Positions 10,260-17,707 of a DNA stretch of 31,090 nucleotides are shown here, piece by piece; the first letter of the stretch is position 1, and every line of letters begins with the position of its first letter. Below the pieces are notes generated by a model. That model worked only from the letters and a program-made list of their open reading frames with translations. It did not search any database and had not been told where the DNA came from. Where the stretch lies: NCBI GenBank assembly GCA_905221605.1, contig CAJNDS010001163.1, positions 1 to 31,090 of the forward strand. Reading direction: 5' to 3'. The position numbers and the translations under genes were made by a program. The stretch comes from Symbiodinium natans. Taxonomy: Eukaryota > Sar > Dinophyceae > Suessiales > Symbiodiniaceae.

Positions 10260-10670
10260 GTCATCTCGAATATCTGGAGCCAGGCTATCTCTCCTTTTGA
10301 GGTGATCCAAACGCGGGTGTTTGCTGCCGTCAGTGGCGCGCTGCCGCCCATCGTGATGGTTTGTTTAATCCCCATTTGTATAGGGTTTCTCGACGAGAAG
10401 TGTGGATGCCGAGGATTTCTCCATTATTTTCTTGCGATCGTGGGACCTGGGGCTTAATTCGGGTGGTGGCGGGCCTTTCAATTGGTTGCAGGTCCTATGA
10501 TCGCTTGCTCTTGGATCTTTCTGTTTTCTTCTGGCATCCGGTAGTCTCCTTGTCTCATAAATGGAGCGTAAGTCTCCTCTCTTTTTCGATGTTAGATCGA
10601 ATCACGAAGCTGGACCAATTGGAGCTTGCGGGAGTAGAAGTCAAGAGAACAGAAGTCTCTCGCACTGTCT
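10260..10670 (+). other. Presumed 3' untranslated part of the retrotransposon
   Basis: No gene seen. A stretch near 10455, GCTTAATTCGGGTGGTGGCG, resembles CCCTTAATTGGGGGTGGTGG at 4369, just before the decayed relative, hinting at shared element sequence. No poly-A tail marks an obvious 3' end, so the right edge of the insertion is uncertain. Confidence 0.35.
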
Positions 10671-10674
10671 CTCG

Positions 10675-10740
10675 TCATCTCTCTCTTCATGAAGATTTCA
10701 TAGTGAATTGGTGTTCTTGGGAGCACAAGTCTCTTGCACC
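10675..10740 (+). repeat. Dispersed ~50 bp repeat, copy c
   Basis: CTCTTCATGAAGATTTCATA leads into GTGAATTGGTGTTCTTGGGA and GCACAAGTCTCTTGCACC. This subtype has the CTCTTGC ending also seen in copies f and l. Confidence 0.75.
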
Positions 10741-10764
10741 TTGAACATGATGGTAAGCGATCTC

Positions 10765-10818
10765 TCTCGTATGGAGATTTCTAAAAGGTGCTTTTGGGCA
10801 TAGAAAACGCTTGTACCG
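10765..10818 (+). repeat. Dispersed ~50 bp repeat, copy d
   Basis: TCTCGTATGGAGATTTCTAA leads into AAGGTGCTTTTGGGCATAGA and AAACGCTTGTACCG. It closely matches copy a at 61 over its whole length and lies only ~25 bp after copy c. Confidence 0.75.
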
Positions 10819-11001
10819 ACCATAGACGACGATTGAGAGTCGCCATACTCTTGATAGATAAATCCAAATTCTAAATAATAATCCGAGATATATTTTTCTA
10901 TCGTCGCATTTTCTTGACGATAATTCCACGATTAGTATTCGATTTTATTATTAAATCTCTATTCCCTTCAGCGAGTGTGGTAATTTCAATGGTAACTTCG
11001 G

Positions 11002-11055
11002 GGTAGCATGAAGAATTCTAATTGGTATTTTTCGGGCGCAGAAGTCGCTTGCACC
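11002..11055 (+). repeat. Dispersed ~50 bp repeat, copy e
   Basis: GGTAGCATGAAGAATTCTAA leads into TTGGTATTTTTCGGGCGCAG and AAGTCGCTTGCACC. Copy h at 12307-12360 is its near-exact reverse complement, so e and h could be the inverted ends of one ~1.36 kb unit. Confidence 0.8.
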
Positions 11056-11185
11056 CTGGTGGTATTCGAACAGAAGTCTCGACGATATTACCACTGATCG
11101 GATTTCTGTGGTTAGACAATTCGTATACTAAATGTAAGTTCGCTTTGAAGAATTGAAATGATACGAATTCATGAATGAGAGATAT

Positions 11186-11434
11186 GAATCGATCCTCTTC
11201 GAAATTATGGGGGGGTTGGCCATGGAAGGATAATACCACTTGCAGATGATTTGTGAGGCGATCGATACGAAATAGGAATTATAGAAGGGTCGTACCCATT
11301 CCACGTTGCGTATTCGTCTCTCGATTGATTTATAAAGAGGATTGTATCTTATATTTCAGAAGCAACGTTGGGCGTGTATGCAGCCTTGTGGTGGTAGTCC
11401 GGCGTGCGAGATCCATGATAGGATCTATGGGTCG
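11186..11434 (+). repeat. ~250 bp direct repeat, copy 1
   Basis: Includes GGTTGGCCATGGAAGGATAA, GCAGATGATTTGTGAGGCGA, ATTGATTTATAAAGAGGATT and GGTGGTAGTCCGGCGTGCGA. Copy 2 is at 11999-12250, about 815 bp downstream, with scattered substitutions and no long gaps. No conserved reading frame was evident. Confidence 0.85.
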
Positions 11435-11460
11435 CAGATGCGATGATTTATTGACAGGAT

Positions 11461-11760
11461 GATCCCTTTTATATAGGATTGTCGTCTATTGAAAGCGCCT
11501 GATCCCTTTTATATAGGATTATGGCCTATTGAATGAGCCAAGATTTGATTGAATTGATTGAGTCCATGGTCATTTATTGGGGTCTTGGTTTGCTTGTGAT
11601 CGTGATACGAATTTTCAAATTCTTTTCTAATTCGGAATGGTGGTGGGCATTTGAATGCATGGAAGAGAATTTGAGGATTCGTATGGATGGTATTTTGTGG
11701 TCATCCGAGATGTTGGTTGTTCAATTAATTCCTTTGGAATGTGGTCGAGCATAAAATCTC
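11461..11760 (+). repeat. Repeat block with related copy at 13137-13330
   Basis: It opens with two copies of GATCCCTTTTATATAGGATT at 11461 and 11501 (40 bp apart), then GAGCCAAGATTTGATTGAAT, a GAGTCCATGG block, a TCTAATTCGGAATGGTGG block and TCATCCGAGATGTTG. The same blocks recur in order at 13137-13330 in shortened form. Confidence 0.75.
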
Positions 11761-11805
11761 TCTTCGTCCATTGCGAGGCTATTGCAATCTCTTTTCATTA
11801 TTTAC

Positions 11806-11862
11806 GTCTCTATGGAGGATTCATATTTAATTGGTGTTTTTGGGAGTATACGTCTCTTGCAT
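11806..11862 (+). repeat. Dispersed ~50 bp repeat, copy f
   Basis: GTCTCTATGGAGGATTCATA leads into TTTAATTGGTGTTTTTGGGA and GTATACGTCTCTTGCATC. The preceding sequence (TCCATTGCGAGGCTATTGCA near 11767, then CTTTTCATTATTT) is also found before copy j at about 13624-13665, so the repeated unit can be longer than 50 bp. Confidence 0.75.
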
Positions 11863-11998
11863 CGTCGATTGTATATCAATGTTATATGTCAGATATTGTT
11901 TCTGTTATTTGTCAAATGCGGCGTTTCTTGAATCGGAGGTCTTTTGTAGGAAATGGTGCGAAACCATGAATGTGGGGTAATTGAAGGATTTTGGGTAT

Positions 11999-12250
11999 GA
12001 GTCGATCATTTTCAAAAATTATTGGGGGGGGTTGGCCTTGGAAGGATAACGTCCTTTGCAGATGATTTGTGAGGCGATCGCTACGAAATAGGGATTATAG
12101 AAGGGTCGTATCCAATCCATGTTGCGCATTCATATTTCGATTGATTTATAAAGAGGATTGTATCTTATGTTTCAGAAGTAACGCCGGGTGTATATGCAGA
12201 CTTATGGTGGTAGCCTGGCGTGCGAGATTCATGATAGGATCTGTGGGTCG
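11999..12250 (+). repeat. ~250 bp direct repeat, copy 2
   Basis: Diverged second copy of 11186-11434; for example GGCGATCGCTACGAAATAGG here against GGCGATCGATACGAAATAGG there. It ends with GATCTGTGGGTCG, against GATCTATGGGTCG in copy 1. Confidence 0.85.
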
Positions 12251-12261
12251 TCTAATATTCT

Positions 12262-12294
12262 ACAAGAGGCTTCTGCTCCCAAAAGCACCAATTA
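12262..12294 (-). repeat. Dispersed ~50 bp repeat, copy g
   Basis: GAGGCTTCTGCTCCCAAAAG then CACCAATTA on the plus strand, i.e. the family core in reverse orientation. It could pair with copy f as inverted ends. Confidence 0.65.
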
Positions 12295-12306
12295 CAAGGA
12301 AGACGA

Positions 12307-12360
12307 GGCAAGCGACTTCTGCGCCCAAAAAATACCATTTGGAATTCTTCATGCTACCTC
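12307..12360 (-). repeat. Dispersed ~50 bp repeat, copy h
   Basis: GGCAAGCGACTTCTGCGCCC, then AAAAAATACCATTTGGAATT, then CTTCATGCTACC on the plus strand. Its reverse complement matches copy e with only a few differences across ~53 bases. Confidence 0.8.
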
Positions 12361-12559
12361 TAGCTTCAAAGTAAAATAGATTGGGAATGAAACTTGTATC
12401 CAATCCCTCTCAAGACTTATGCTCCCACAAATATAAATCAAGAAGGAACGTCCACTAAATGGATCTCGTCATGATCCTCGAGACAGAGAGAAAAGTGAGA
12501 AACTCCTCCACTCCCCGGCCCGTGCAAAGGACCCGCCACCACCCCGAATTCGGCGAGCC

Positions 12560-12950
12560 GTCTCAAGGCCCACATGCGACTGATAGTCGTTTCCGCTCCG
12601 CATGCTTAAAGGCTGCACGAATTGAGTTGGTGATTTGCACTCTCTCCAAGCACATGGGTTACAAAGGGCAAAACTGTCACACAGTCCAATGCAAGACGGG
12701 GAAACTTCTGCCATGCTGAAGAACTAGTTTGGGGCGTCGCTCTGACCAAGATATCAGCTGGGCGACCCGTGGATCATCAGGCAAAAGACTCAAAGGCTCC
12801 AACTGGGGCGCTTCCTGCGGCACGAGCCACTCGGAAAACACTATTGCGGAGCGTGGTGTGCATGAGTTGTTTGTGTCCTTGACCTATACATGCCAAGAGA
12901 CATGGTGGCCTTGAGGATCCATCAGTTGTTGGCAACAAGAACAATACTGA
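12560..12950 (-). pseudogene. Remnant of a non-LTR retrotransposon C-terminus
   Basis: Read on the minus strand, pieces in different frames match the C-terminal order of the intact ORF. CSCCQQLMDPQGHH (about 12899-12947) corresponds to the CCHC cluster. MHTTLRNSVFRVARAAG (about 12810-12865) corresponds to MHYTLRDTIFRAAHQAG. GRPADILV (12744-12768) corresponds to RRPADIL, LALDCVTVLPF (about 12665-12695) to LALDFALVSPF, and FKHAERKRLSVACG (about 12569-12612) to the lysine-bearing block. Frameshifts and stops separate them. It is less AT-biased than the 4.4-5.5 kb relative, suggesting a different age or source. Only this endonuclease-proximal part was recognised. Confidence 0.75.
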
Positions 12951-13136
12951 AACCATCAAACATAAAGAAGCCCCAATCGTGAATCTATTGCATTCCAAAA
13001 TGCGGGATCGGGCAAAAGGGTGTCCTATATCGTCGTTTTCTGATACACAGGCTCGCAATTTCTGGATAGGTGGCCAAGATGCACAATGCACTGATAGATG
13101 CATCGCCAATTATCAGCATTGCCTATTCAGTGAATC

Positions 13137-13330
13137 TGATCCCTTTTATGTAGGGGAGTGAGCCAAGATTTGATTGAGTTGGTTGAGTCCATGGCCATTT
13201 GTTGGGCACAAGTCTCCAAATTCTTTTTCTAATTCGGGATGGTGGCAATTTGAATCACAGCAGAGAAGTTGAGGAATTTTGCAGTCATCCGAGACGTTGA
13301 TTATTAACATAATTCCCTAAATCACATCAA
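13137..13330 (+). repeat. Shortened copy of the 11461-11760 repeat block
   Basis: GATCCCTTTTATGTAGGGGA, GAGCCAAGATTTGATTGAGT, CTTTTTCTAATTCGGGATGG and GTCATCCGAGACGTTGATTA follow the same order as at 11501-11735, with internal deletions. Confidence 0.7.
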
Positions 13331-13365
13331 ATAAATTAAGATGCAAAATGAGTGAAACCAACTAC

Positions 13366-13402
13366 GGTGTAAGTGGTATCTGCACCCAAAAACACCAATT
13401 AT
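13366..13402 (-). repeat. Dispersed ~50 bp repeat, copy i
   Basis: GGTGTAAGTGGTATCTGCAC then CCAAAAACACCAATTA on the plus strand. The core is somewhat diverged but colinear with the other reverse-oriented copies. Confidence 0.65.
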
Positions 13403-13684
13403 CGCCAGAAAGAAAGAGTTGAAAAATCATCTTAAATAAAATAATAAAGAGAACTCCCAGAACCACAACAAACAAAAAAGCAAGCGAATCCGAGTGAGAC
13501 GGGCCACAATTGGGCAAATAAACCCACCACCGTGGGGCTTTCCAATCTGTGCGGAGGCATCATCCTGATGATGATATATCCTTCAAACAATTCTTTTGGT
13601 GTGAAAGAAAGCATAAAGTCTCTACATCCATTACGAGGCTGTAGAAGTTTCTTTTCATTATTTTTCGTCTTTGGGTGAAACCAG

Positions 13685-13718
13685 CGCAAGCGATTTCTGC
13701 GCCCAAAAGCACCAATTC
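13685..13718 (-). repeat. Dispersed ~50 bp repeat, copy j
   Basis: GCAAGCGATTTCTGCGCCCA then AAAGCACCAATTC on the plus strand. It lies ~20 bp after a segment (about 13614-13665) that matches sequence found before copy f. Confidence 0.8.
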
Positions 13719-13737
13719 AGAGCCTTTCTGAGTTCAG

Positions 13738-13772
13738 TGCATGCGACTTCTGCGCCCAAAAGCACCAATTAT
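13738..13772 (-). repeat. Dispersed ~50 bp repeat, copy k (left arm of hairpin)
   Basis: CATGCGACTTCTGCGCCCAA then AAGCACCAATTATG on the plus strand. Bases 13755-13771 (CCCAAAAGCACCAATTA) are exactly complementary to 13805-13821 in copy l. Confidence 0.85.
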
Positions 13773-13779
13773 GAATTTT

Positions 13780-13840
13780 TCGTCTCTATGAGAGGATTCA
13801 TGCTTAATTGGTGCTTTTGGGAGCATATATCTCTTGCCTC
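13780..13840 (+). repeat. Dispersed ~50 bp repeat, copy l (right arm of hairpin)
   Basis: CGTCTCTATGAGAGGATTCA leads into TGCTTAATTGGTGCTTTTGG and GAGCATATATCTCTTGCC. It is the last copy found; none was seen in the remaining 17 kb. Confidence 0.8.
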
Positions 13841-13923
13841 GGTTGTTGCCGAAAAAGCCCAGAGAATTGCCAATTCTTTTGTCCAGAAAACTCCACTTAA
13901 TCCCTTCTAGATCCTTCTCTGCA

Positions 13924-14262
13924 ATGTCAATCTCGTCTTGGTTCCTTGTCATCGTCGGTGACTTCTTGCCTTCATCTGAGGCTCAAACCGTTGTTCCTTT
14001 TCATTTGCCGGGTTCCCCTTTGGGGGGTTTTCTCCATAACTTTTGCCGCTTTTGCTCGGACTCGTCCATTGACGGCTTTCTCAGTTCTGCTGGAACCTTC
14101 TTTGGCATTGCCTTTGCCTTCACAGGGTTCATTTTGATGCCCTTCGGTTTGTTTGCCATTGTCATTGGCTCAATGTCGCTCTCGCTTTTTTTTGGACTGA
14201 CGCCTCTTTACTACATCAGTAGCGCAGTAGGCCGGTCTTGTTGGGCTCGACATAACAGGTGA
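13924..14262. other. Ambiguous coding potential on both strands
   Basis: On the plus strand, ATG 13924 opens 112 residues rich in Phe, Leu and Ser with hydrophobic runs (FFGIAFAFTGFILMPFGLFA). On the minus strand, ATG 14165 to the stop at 14001 encodes 54 residues, lysine-rich (KPKGIKMNPVKAKAMPKK). The minus reading has the more protein-like composition, the plus reading the longer frame. One is the shadow of the other. No family recognised. The right part overlaps the left edge of the repeat starting at 14186. Confidence 0.2.
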
Positions 14263-15025
14263 AACGAAGTCAGCGCGCTCAAACCACCAAACCCAAGAAC
14301 CAAAGAAACAGAAGAAACAAAGCAAGCAAAGGCGCTGAACTACTAGGTAACCCCACGCACTCAGTACTCGAAGTCGTCGTTGAAGTCCCGGTGCAATCAT
14401 ACAGCACAGAGCATGCGGGGAGTCGCAAATTGCGACACTGCCAGATTCTCAAAACCACCATCATGTAGCTACTGGTGCGACATCATTCGAATCGAACCGA
14501 GGTCGTCACTCGATGGTCAGGATCCCGTACCCATCGTCAAGGACAGATAACAGACCCGCAGTGGCAAAGGGATGTTACAGGTGAGAGGAAAGACGTGCGT
14601 ATGCCCCATGGTGGTCAGCGGGGACTTAACAGCAAGAACTATCAAGGCAAGACCGGCCCAGGGCACTCCATGGTGGTCAGCCAGAGCAGCTCCGAGCGAA
14701 AGGTCCTCCGCTCACCCTGGCTTGCAGCTGCGCCCATCTGGATAGATGTACGCGCACAAGCAAAGTCTCATTAGACGGCCAGAGAGGAGGCCAAGCCTGC
14801 ACTGCGTGAGTAGCTACAGCTACCGATTCCACCGTGAGCGTCATTAGCACGTTGCCAAACCCTTAAAAGCACAGAGTTTAAAGTGGCAACCGAAGGCCCC
14901 CAGTCAAGACATCGCACACAAGGCCACACAGCTTTTGCGTTGGCCTGCGCATCAGTCTGCATCAGGTCCCTCCAAACCCGAACCCACGAGGCACGTTGGT
15001 AAGAAGATGGGAGGGCTCACATCAC
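14186..15025 (-). repeat. Retroposon-like repeat A, copy 1
   Basis: Diverged direct repeat of 20006-20925. It starts with eight T (14186-14193), then CCTCTTTACTACATCAGTAG, a CCGGTCTTGTTGGGCTCGAC block, CGCAAATTGCGACACTGCCA, two copies of CCATGGTGGTCAGC, and ends in AGGGCTCACATC. The T run reads as a poly-A tail on the minus strand, hence the orientation. A short minus-strand frame (SSPTRPAYCATDVVKRRQ) is preserved in both copies next to the tail. It could be a SINE-like or processed retroposed sequence. No ORF for mobility was seen. Confidence 0.65.
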
Positions 15026-15264
15026 GCGTGCCGAAGCGCAAGGATCTCCATGGTAAACTGCTTTGATCCAATCAGAGCTATCAGGTTACCAGCCAAGCAA
15101 GCGGCAAAACAGCTGTGCCGCCGCAGGCCAAGCACAGACAAGGATGACCCTCTTGAAGGCCAGGTTCGTGCACGGCTAACTGGTGCGTGGCTGAGCAAGA
15201 TACCATACCTCTCTACAGGCTTCCAGCAATGTTATCTCCAAAAATTTCCGCTTCTTAGCTGGTG

Positions 15265-15546
15265 TTAAAAGATTAAGATGTGCCTTGATTTGCGTAACCT
15301 TTTTATGCTGGGAAACGAGCCAAGCATTCTTTCGGATTTTAAGACCGATGCAACATCGGCTAACAGGTAAGCGAGCTTGTCTTCCGCAAGGCAAGAGGAG
15401 ACGGCAGGGTCAACAACAAGGCAGAGGGCATGGGCAATGGTTAGAAAACCATCCCTTCCCTGGTAGTTCAAGAGCCTTACTTTATCTAACTGCAGAACCG
15501 GGCACGCCAAGTTTGCAAGGTTAACATGTTGCAGCGCTTCCGACAA
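15265..15546 (-). CDS. C-terminal fragment of an unidentified protein
   Basis: Minus-strand frame containing QHVNLANLACPVLQLDKVRL, which resembles LQHFDLAEMLECPAPQLDK at about 21297-21355 on the plus strand, so the two are parts of related proteins. Downstream residues (LAYLLADVASVLKSERMLGS) look helical. It follows the 15521-16186 frame with a shift. Only its upstream half lies in the duplicated block, so copy 2 loses the rest of this segment at 18546. Family unknown; no membrane segment or catalytic motif seen. Confidence 0.35.
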   Translation of the reverse strand: MSEALQHVNLANLACPVLQLDKVRLLNYQGRDGFLTIAHALCLVVDPAVSSCLAEDKLAYLLADVASVLKSERMLGSFPSIKRLRKSRHILIF

Positions 15547-16771
15547 TCAAAGGCATTGCGCAATGATGGGGTTGTAGACTCTTAGGCAAATAAAGAAGGG
15601 TGTCTGCAATTTGTATCACGCGTCCAAATCCTGCAGCTGGTGCGGTAAGCCATTTCACTCCAAAGAACGCTCCGGCGTGTTCCCCCGTGGGAATCGCAAA
15701 GAAGGGCATTCCCCTCAGACCTTCCAAGAGAAGTCGGAACCAGTGCGAATTAACTGATGCAAGACAAGCCACAGACTGGATAGCCAATTGGCACCAATGA
15801 AGCATGTGCCAATGAAAGTCTAAGCCGCCCGAGACCTGGCCGATTTTTATTTCTTGTCTTATGCTCCAACTAAGCCAAGCCTGGAAGGCATCAGCGGCAT
15901 TTTCAGTGCCATGAACACTCTGCAATGGCAGGGCAAGAACAACCTTGATGTTGCAGAGATCCACAAGAAGGCGTTGCGCGACTGACGATGTCAGTTTTTG
16001 CACAGGGTCCTCTCCACCTCCGCAAAGAGGAATTGGAGGGTCATTGCCTAGGACCAGCGTCAAGGCCACCGGGGACAAATCCAAGGACAGAGCTTGCGGC
16101 AGAGCAAGAGTACGGGCGTACTCAAGCTGCCTTGGGTCGCTGTCAAGGCAATCTTCCTCTGTTGACATGCTCAAGTTGGGCCGCAAGGCAACGAGTCGTA
16201 TACTACGCTAGTGTGAGCCAAAAGGCGGCAAGAAGGCGTTACCAATGCAGCAAAGCCAGCCGTCCTAGCATCAAAGTAGGCTGTGGGAGCACGTGTCCGC
16301 AACAAAGCCCTGTTCATCGCAAAGTACGAAAGCCCGACTTTCAAGGTAACCACTCCGTTGCCGCATGTGTTGCACAATTGTATTTGCAGCATTAGGACCG
16401 GCAGCATTGGATCGATTGTGAGATTGAGAGGGAGCATCCCATCAGGCGGATTGACAATACAGAGGCGCCTACTAAAGTAAGACCCTACCAGGACCGGACG
16501 CGCCTCTACCATGTGCTCAAAGAAGGGGAAGGCAACAGCAATAAAGACCGTGCCAACAGGCCAATCAACAAGAAAGCTGACTAGAGGGACAGCAAAAGTC
16601 AGTCCCTGGACAACTACTTGGATTTGCACCAGATTGAGACCAAGTCGGAAGGCCATGTTTTCCAGGAGGAGCGGAAGAAGCTCAGCGCCTAGTTGGGTAG
16701 GGTGAACAACACATGGTGTACTTGAGCATGCATCCAAACTCAAGTCCAACTTCAACGAGGACGAAGGTGGC
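15441..16771 (-). repeat. Segmental duplication, copy 1
   Basis: Nearly identical to 18546-20005 (offset 3,105 bp at the left end). Against copy 2 it lacks 96 bp after 16289, one base near 16381 and 32 bp after 16700. Substitutions are few. The left boundary is shared TTAGAAAACC. The right boundary is GGTGGC, after which copy 1 continues into coding-like sequence and copy 2 runs into 17 T residues. Direct orientation. Confidence 0.95.
15521..16186 (-). CDS. Unidentified protein segment, duplicated (copy 1)
   Basis: Open frame of 221 residues, in which almost every position matches the frame at 18626-19291. It has hydrophobic helical segments (LVDLCNIKVVLALPLQ; HWHMLHWCQLAIQSVACLA) and ends with VIQIADTLLYLPKS, which resembles LIGIADTLLHLPE in the plus-strand relative at about 21190. 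I do not recognise the family. In context it is one block of a larger minus-strand gene, probably interrupted by introns or frameshifts. No start is convincing; the first codon may lie within an exon. Confidence 0.5.
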   Translation of the reverse strand: MRPNLSMSTEEDCLDSDPRQLEYARTLALPQALSLDLSPVALTLVLGNDPPIPLCGGGEDPVQKLTSSVAQRLLVDLCNIKVVLALPLQSVHGTENAADAFQAWLSWSIRQEIKIGQVSGGLDFHWHMLHWCQLAIQSVACLASVNSHWFRLLLEGLRGMPFFAIPTGEHAGAFFGVKWLTAPAAGFGRVIQIADTLLYLPKSLQPHHCAMPLIVGSAATC

Positions 16772-16992
16772 GATTTGGCCAACGAAAGCACAGGTCGCAC
16801 CAAGACCCTGTTCGTGAAAGGCGCAGGCCGTTTGGGTGGTGAACTGGTACTCCTGCACTCGTGGCGCACCGGTGCCATTCTCAGCTGGGAGGGGCCCAAA
16901 GGGGCGTTTAAGAACGCCAGGCCAAAAACCATGATGGGTGGCACGAGCAAGCAGGGTGGGAGGTGACCTTTGGTATGCGAGAAGAGGTGCAT
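16171..16992 (-). CDS. Unidentified protein segment with deletions, copy 1
   Basis: Minus-strand frame of 273 residues. The middle (AELLPLLLENMAFRLGLNLV; FLVDWPVGTVFIAVAFP; SYFSRRLCIVNPPDGMLPLN) is shared with 19376-19963. Relative to that copy, the 32-bp loss at 16700, the missing base near 16381 and the 96-bp loss at 16289 change which frame is read, so this frame is probably a composite of true and shifted coding. The N-terminal part of this ORF is likely a shadow of the frame 16682-17494. Function unknown. Confidence 0.35.
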   Translation of the reverse strand: MHLFSHTKGHLPPCLLVPPIMVFGLAFLNAPLGPSQLRMAPVRHECRSTSSPPKRPAPFTNRVLVRPVLSLAKSPPSSSLKLDLSLDACSSTPCVVHPTQLGAELLPLLLENMAFRLGLNLVQIQVVVQGLTFAVPLVSFLVDWPVGTVFIAVAFPFFEHMVEARPVLVGSYFSRRLCIVNPPDGMLPLNLTIDPMLPVLMLQIQLCNTCGNGVVTLKVGLSYFAMNRALLRTRAPTAYFDARTAGFAALVTPSCRLLAHTSVVYDSLPCGPT

Positions 16993-17494
16993 GAAGACGG
17001 AAGACAGGCAGACAGGGCAGCGAGCTCAACCGAAGAAAGAACACCTCGTAGCTGCCCAGGGTGGTAGTGGCAATTCTGCAAGATGCATGCAATGTTACCG
17101 GGAGCGCAATTATATACGCCTGCCCGATGTGGCCAGCAAGTACATTATGCCACGCCACACTCACCGAACCCATAGCGCGCAGAGTTTGTAACCCCCATTG
17201 CTGCCACTCAAGACATCCGCATCCATCTATCTCCCTTAACTGGAGGGCAAGTCCCTTGGACCAACAGCGGTGGATAAGCTGGAGAGCAGCCCCAACCAGT
17301 TCGGAGGACTTTACATCGGCATCCAAGTGTGCACGAATGGAGACCGTGCCGGCCAGCTGCATAATGCAAAAGGCGATACTGGTCTCCAAAATGCAGAATT
17401 TGTTGTCATACGAGAAGAGGCAGGGCGAAGTGTGGATGGAAGAGCCAAGAATCTTCCTAAGATGATCCGGCGCCAAATCCAGACAGAAGGCCAT
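16682..17494 (-). CDS. Unidentified protein segment
   Basis: ATG 17494 opens 270 residues: MAFCLDLAPDHLRKILGSSI, then helical stretches with LVGAALQLIHRCWSKGLALQ and TLRAMGSVSVAWHNVLAGH, later CAFVGQIATFVLVEVGLEFG. It passes into the duplicated block at its C-terminus, where copy 1's 32-bp deletion causes the stop; copy 2 reads on from LKYTMCCSPY into the next hydrophobic segment. It may be the exon following 17708-18433, with 17500-17707 as intervening sequence. No family recognised. A possible internal intron around 16960-17050 cannot be settled without transcripts. Confidence 0.45.
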   Translation of the reverse strand: MAFCLDLAPDHLRKILGSSIHTSPCLFSYDNKFCILETSIAFCIMQLAGTVSIRAHLDADVKSSELVGAALQLIHRCWSKGLALQLREIDGCGCLEWQQWGLQTLRAMGSVSVAWHNVLAGHIGQAYIIALPVTLHASCRIATTTLGSYEVFFLRLSSLPCLPVFRLHAPLLAYQRSPPTLLARATHHGFWPGVLKRPFGPLPAENGTGAPRVQEYQFTTQTACAFHEQGLGATCAFVGQIATFVLVEVGLEFGCMLKYTMCCSPYPTRR

Positions 17495-17499
17495 TGCGC

Positions 17500-17707
17500 G
17501 GGTTAAGGGTCAGTGCTCACATAACGAGCGCTTGAGCAAAATAACCGTCACGCATGTGCCAACTATATTCGGATGGGGAGGGGTGGTGATCACAATGTTA
17601 GCAGTGATCAAACGACAAAGCAAATAACAGAGGAGCACATAAAGGTACGAGTACCATAAGCGGCAATAAAGCCCACCGAGCACAAAGTACAAGGGGCAAC
17701 CACACCC
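17500..17707 (-). other. Possible intron between two minus-strand coding blocks
   Basis: The two flanking frames have protein-like composition while this stretch has short Cys/Tyr/Leu-rich frames only. Candidate donor GTGTCC lies near 17720 on the minus strand. No clear acceptor was fixed, and dinoflagellate introns often depart from GT-AG, so the boundaries are open. Confidence 0.25.

Noticed and set aside
10675-13840. CRISPR array, because of many ~50 bp repeats
   Set aside because: Repeats are irregularly spaced, in both orientations and diverged, with no uniform spacers or cas genes, and the context is eukaryotic.
14460-14560. tRNA-like Pol III B box (minus-strand GGTTCGATTCG) in repeat A
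   Set aside because: The second copy of repeat A has a changed sequence there and no convincing A box lies at the right distance; no tRNA fold seen.
15945-16395. Plus-strand frames of 88 and 135 residues in the duplicated block
   Set aside because: They recur in copy 2 only because the DNA is nearly identical; the minus-strand frame is longer and more protein-like.
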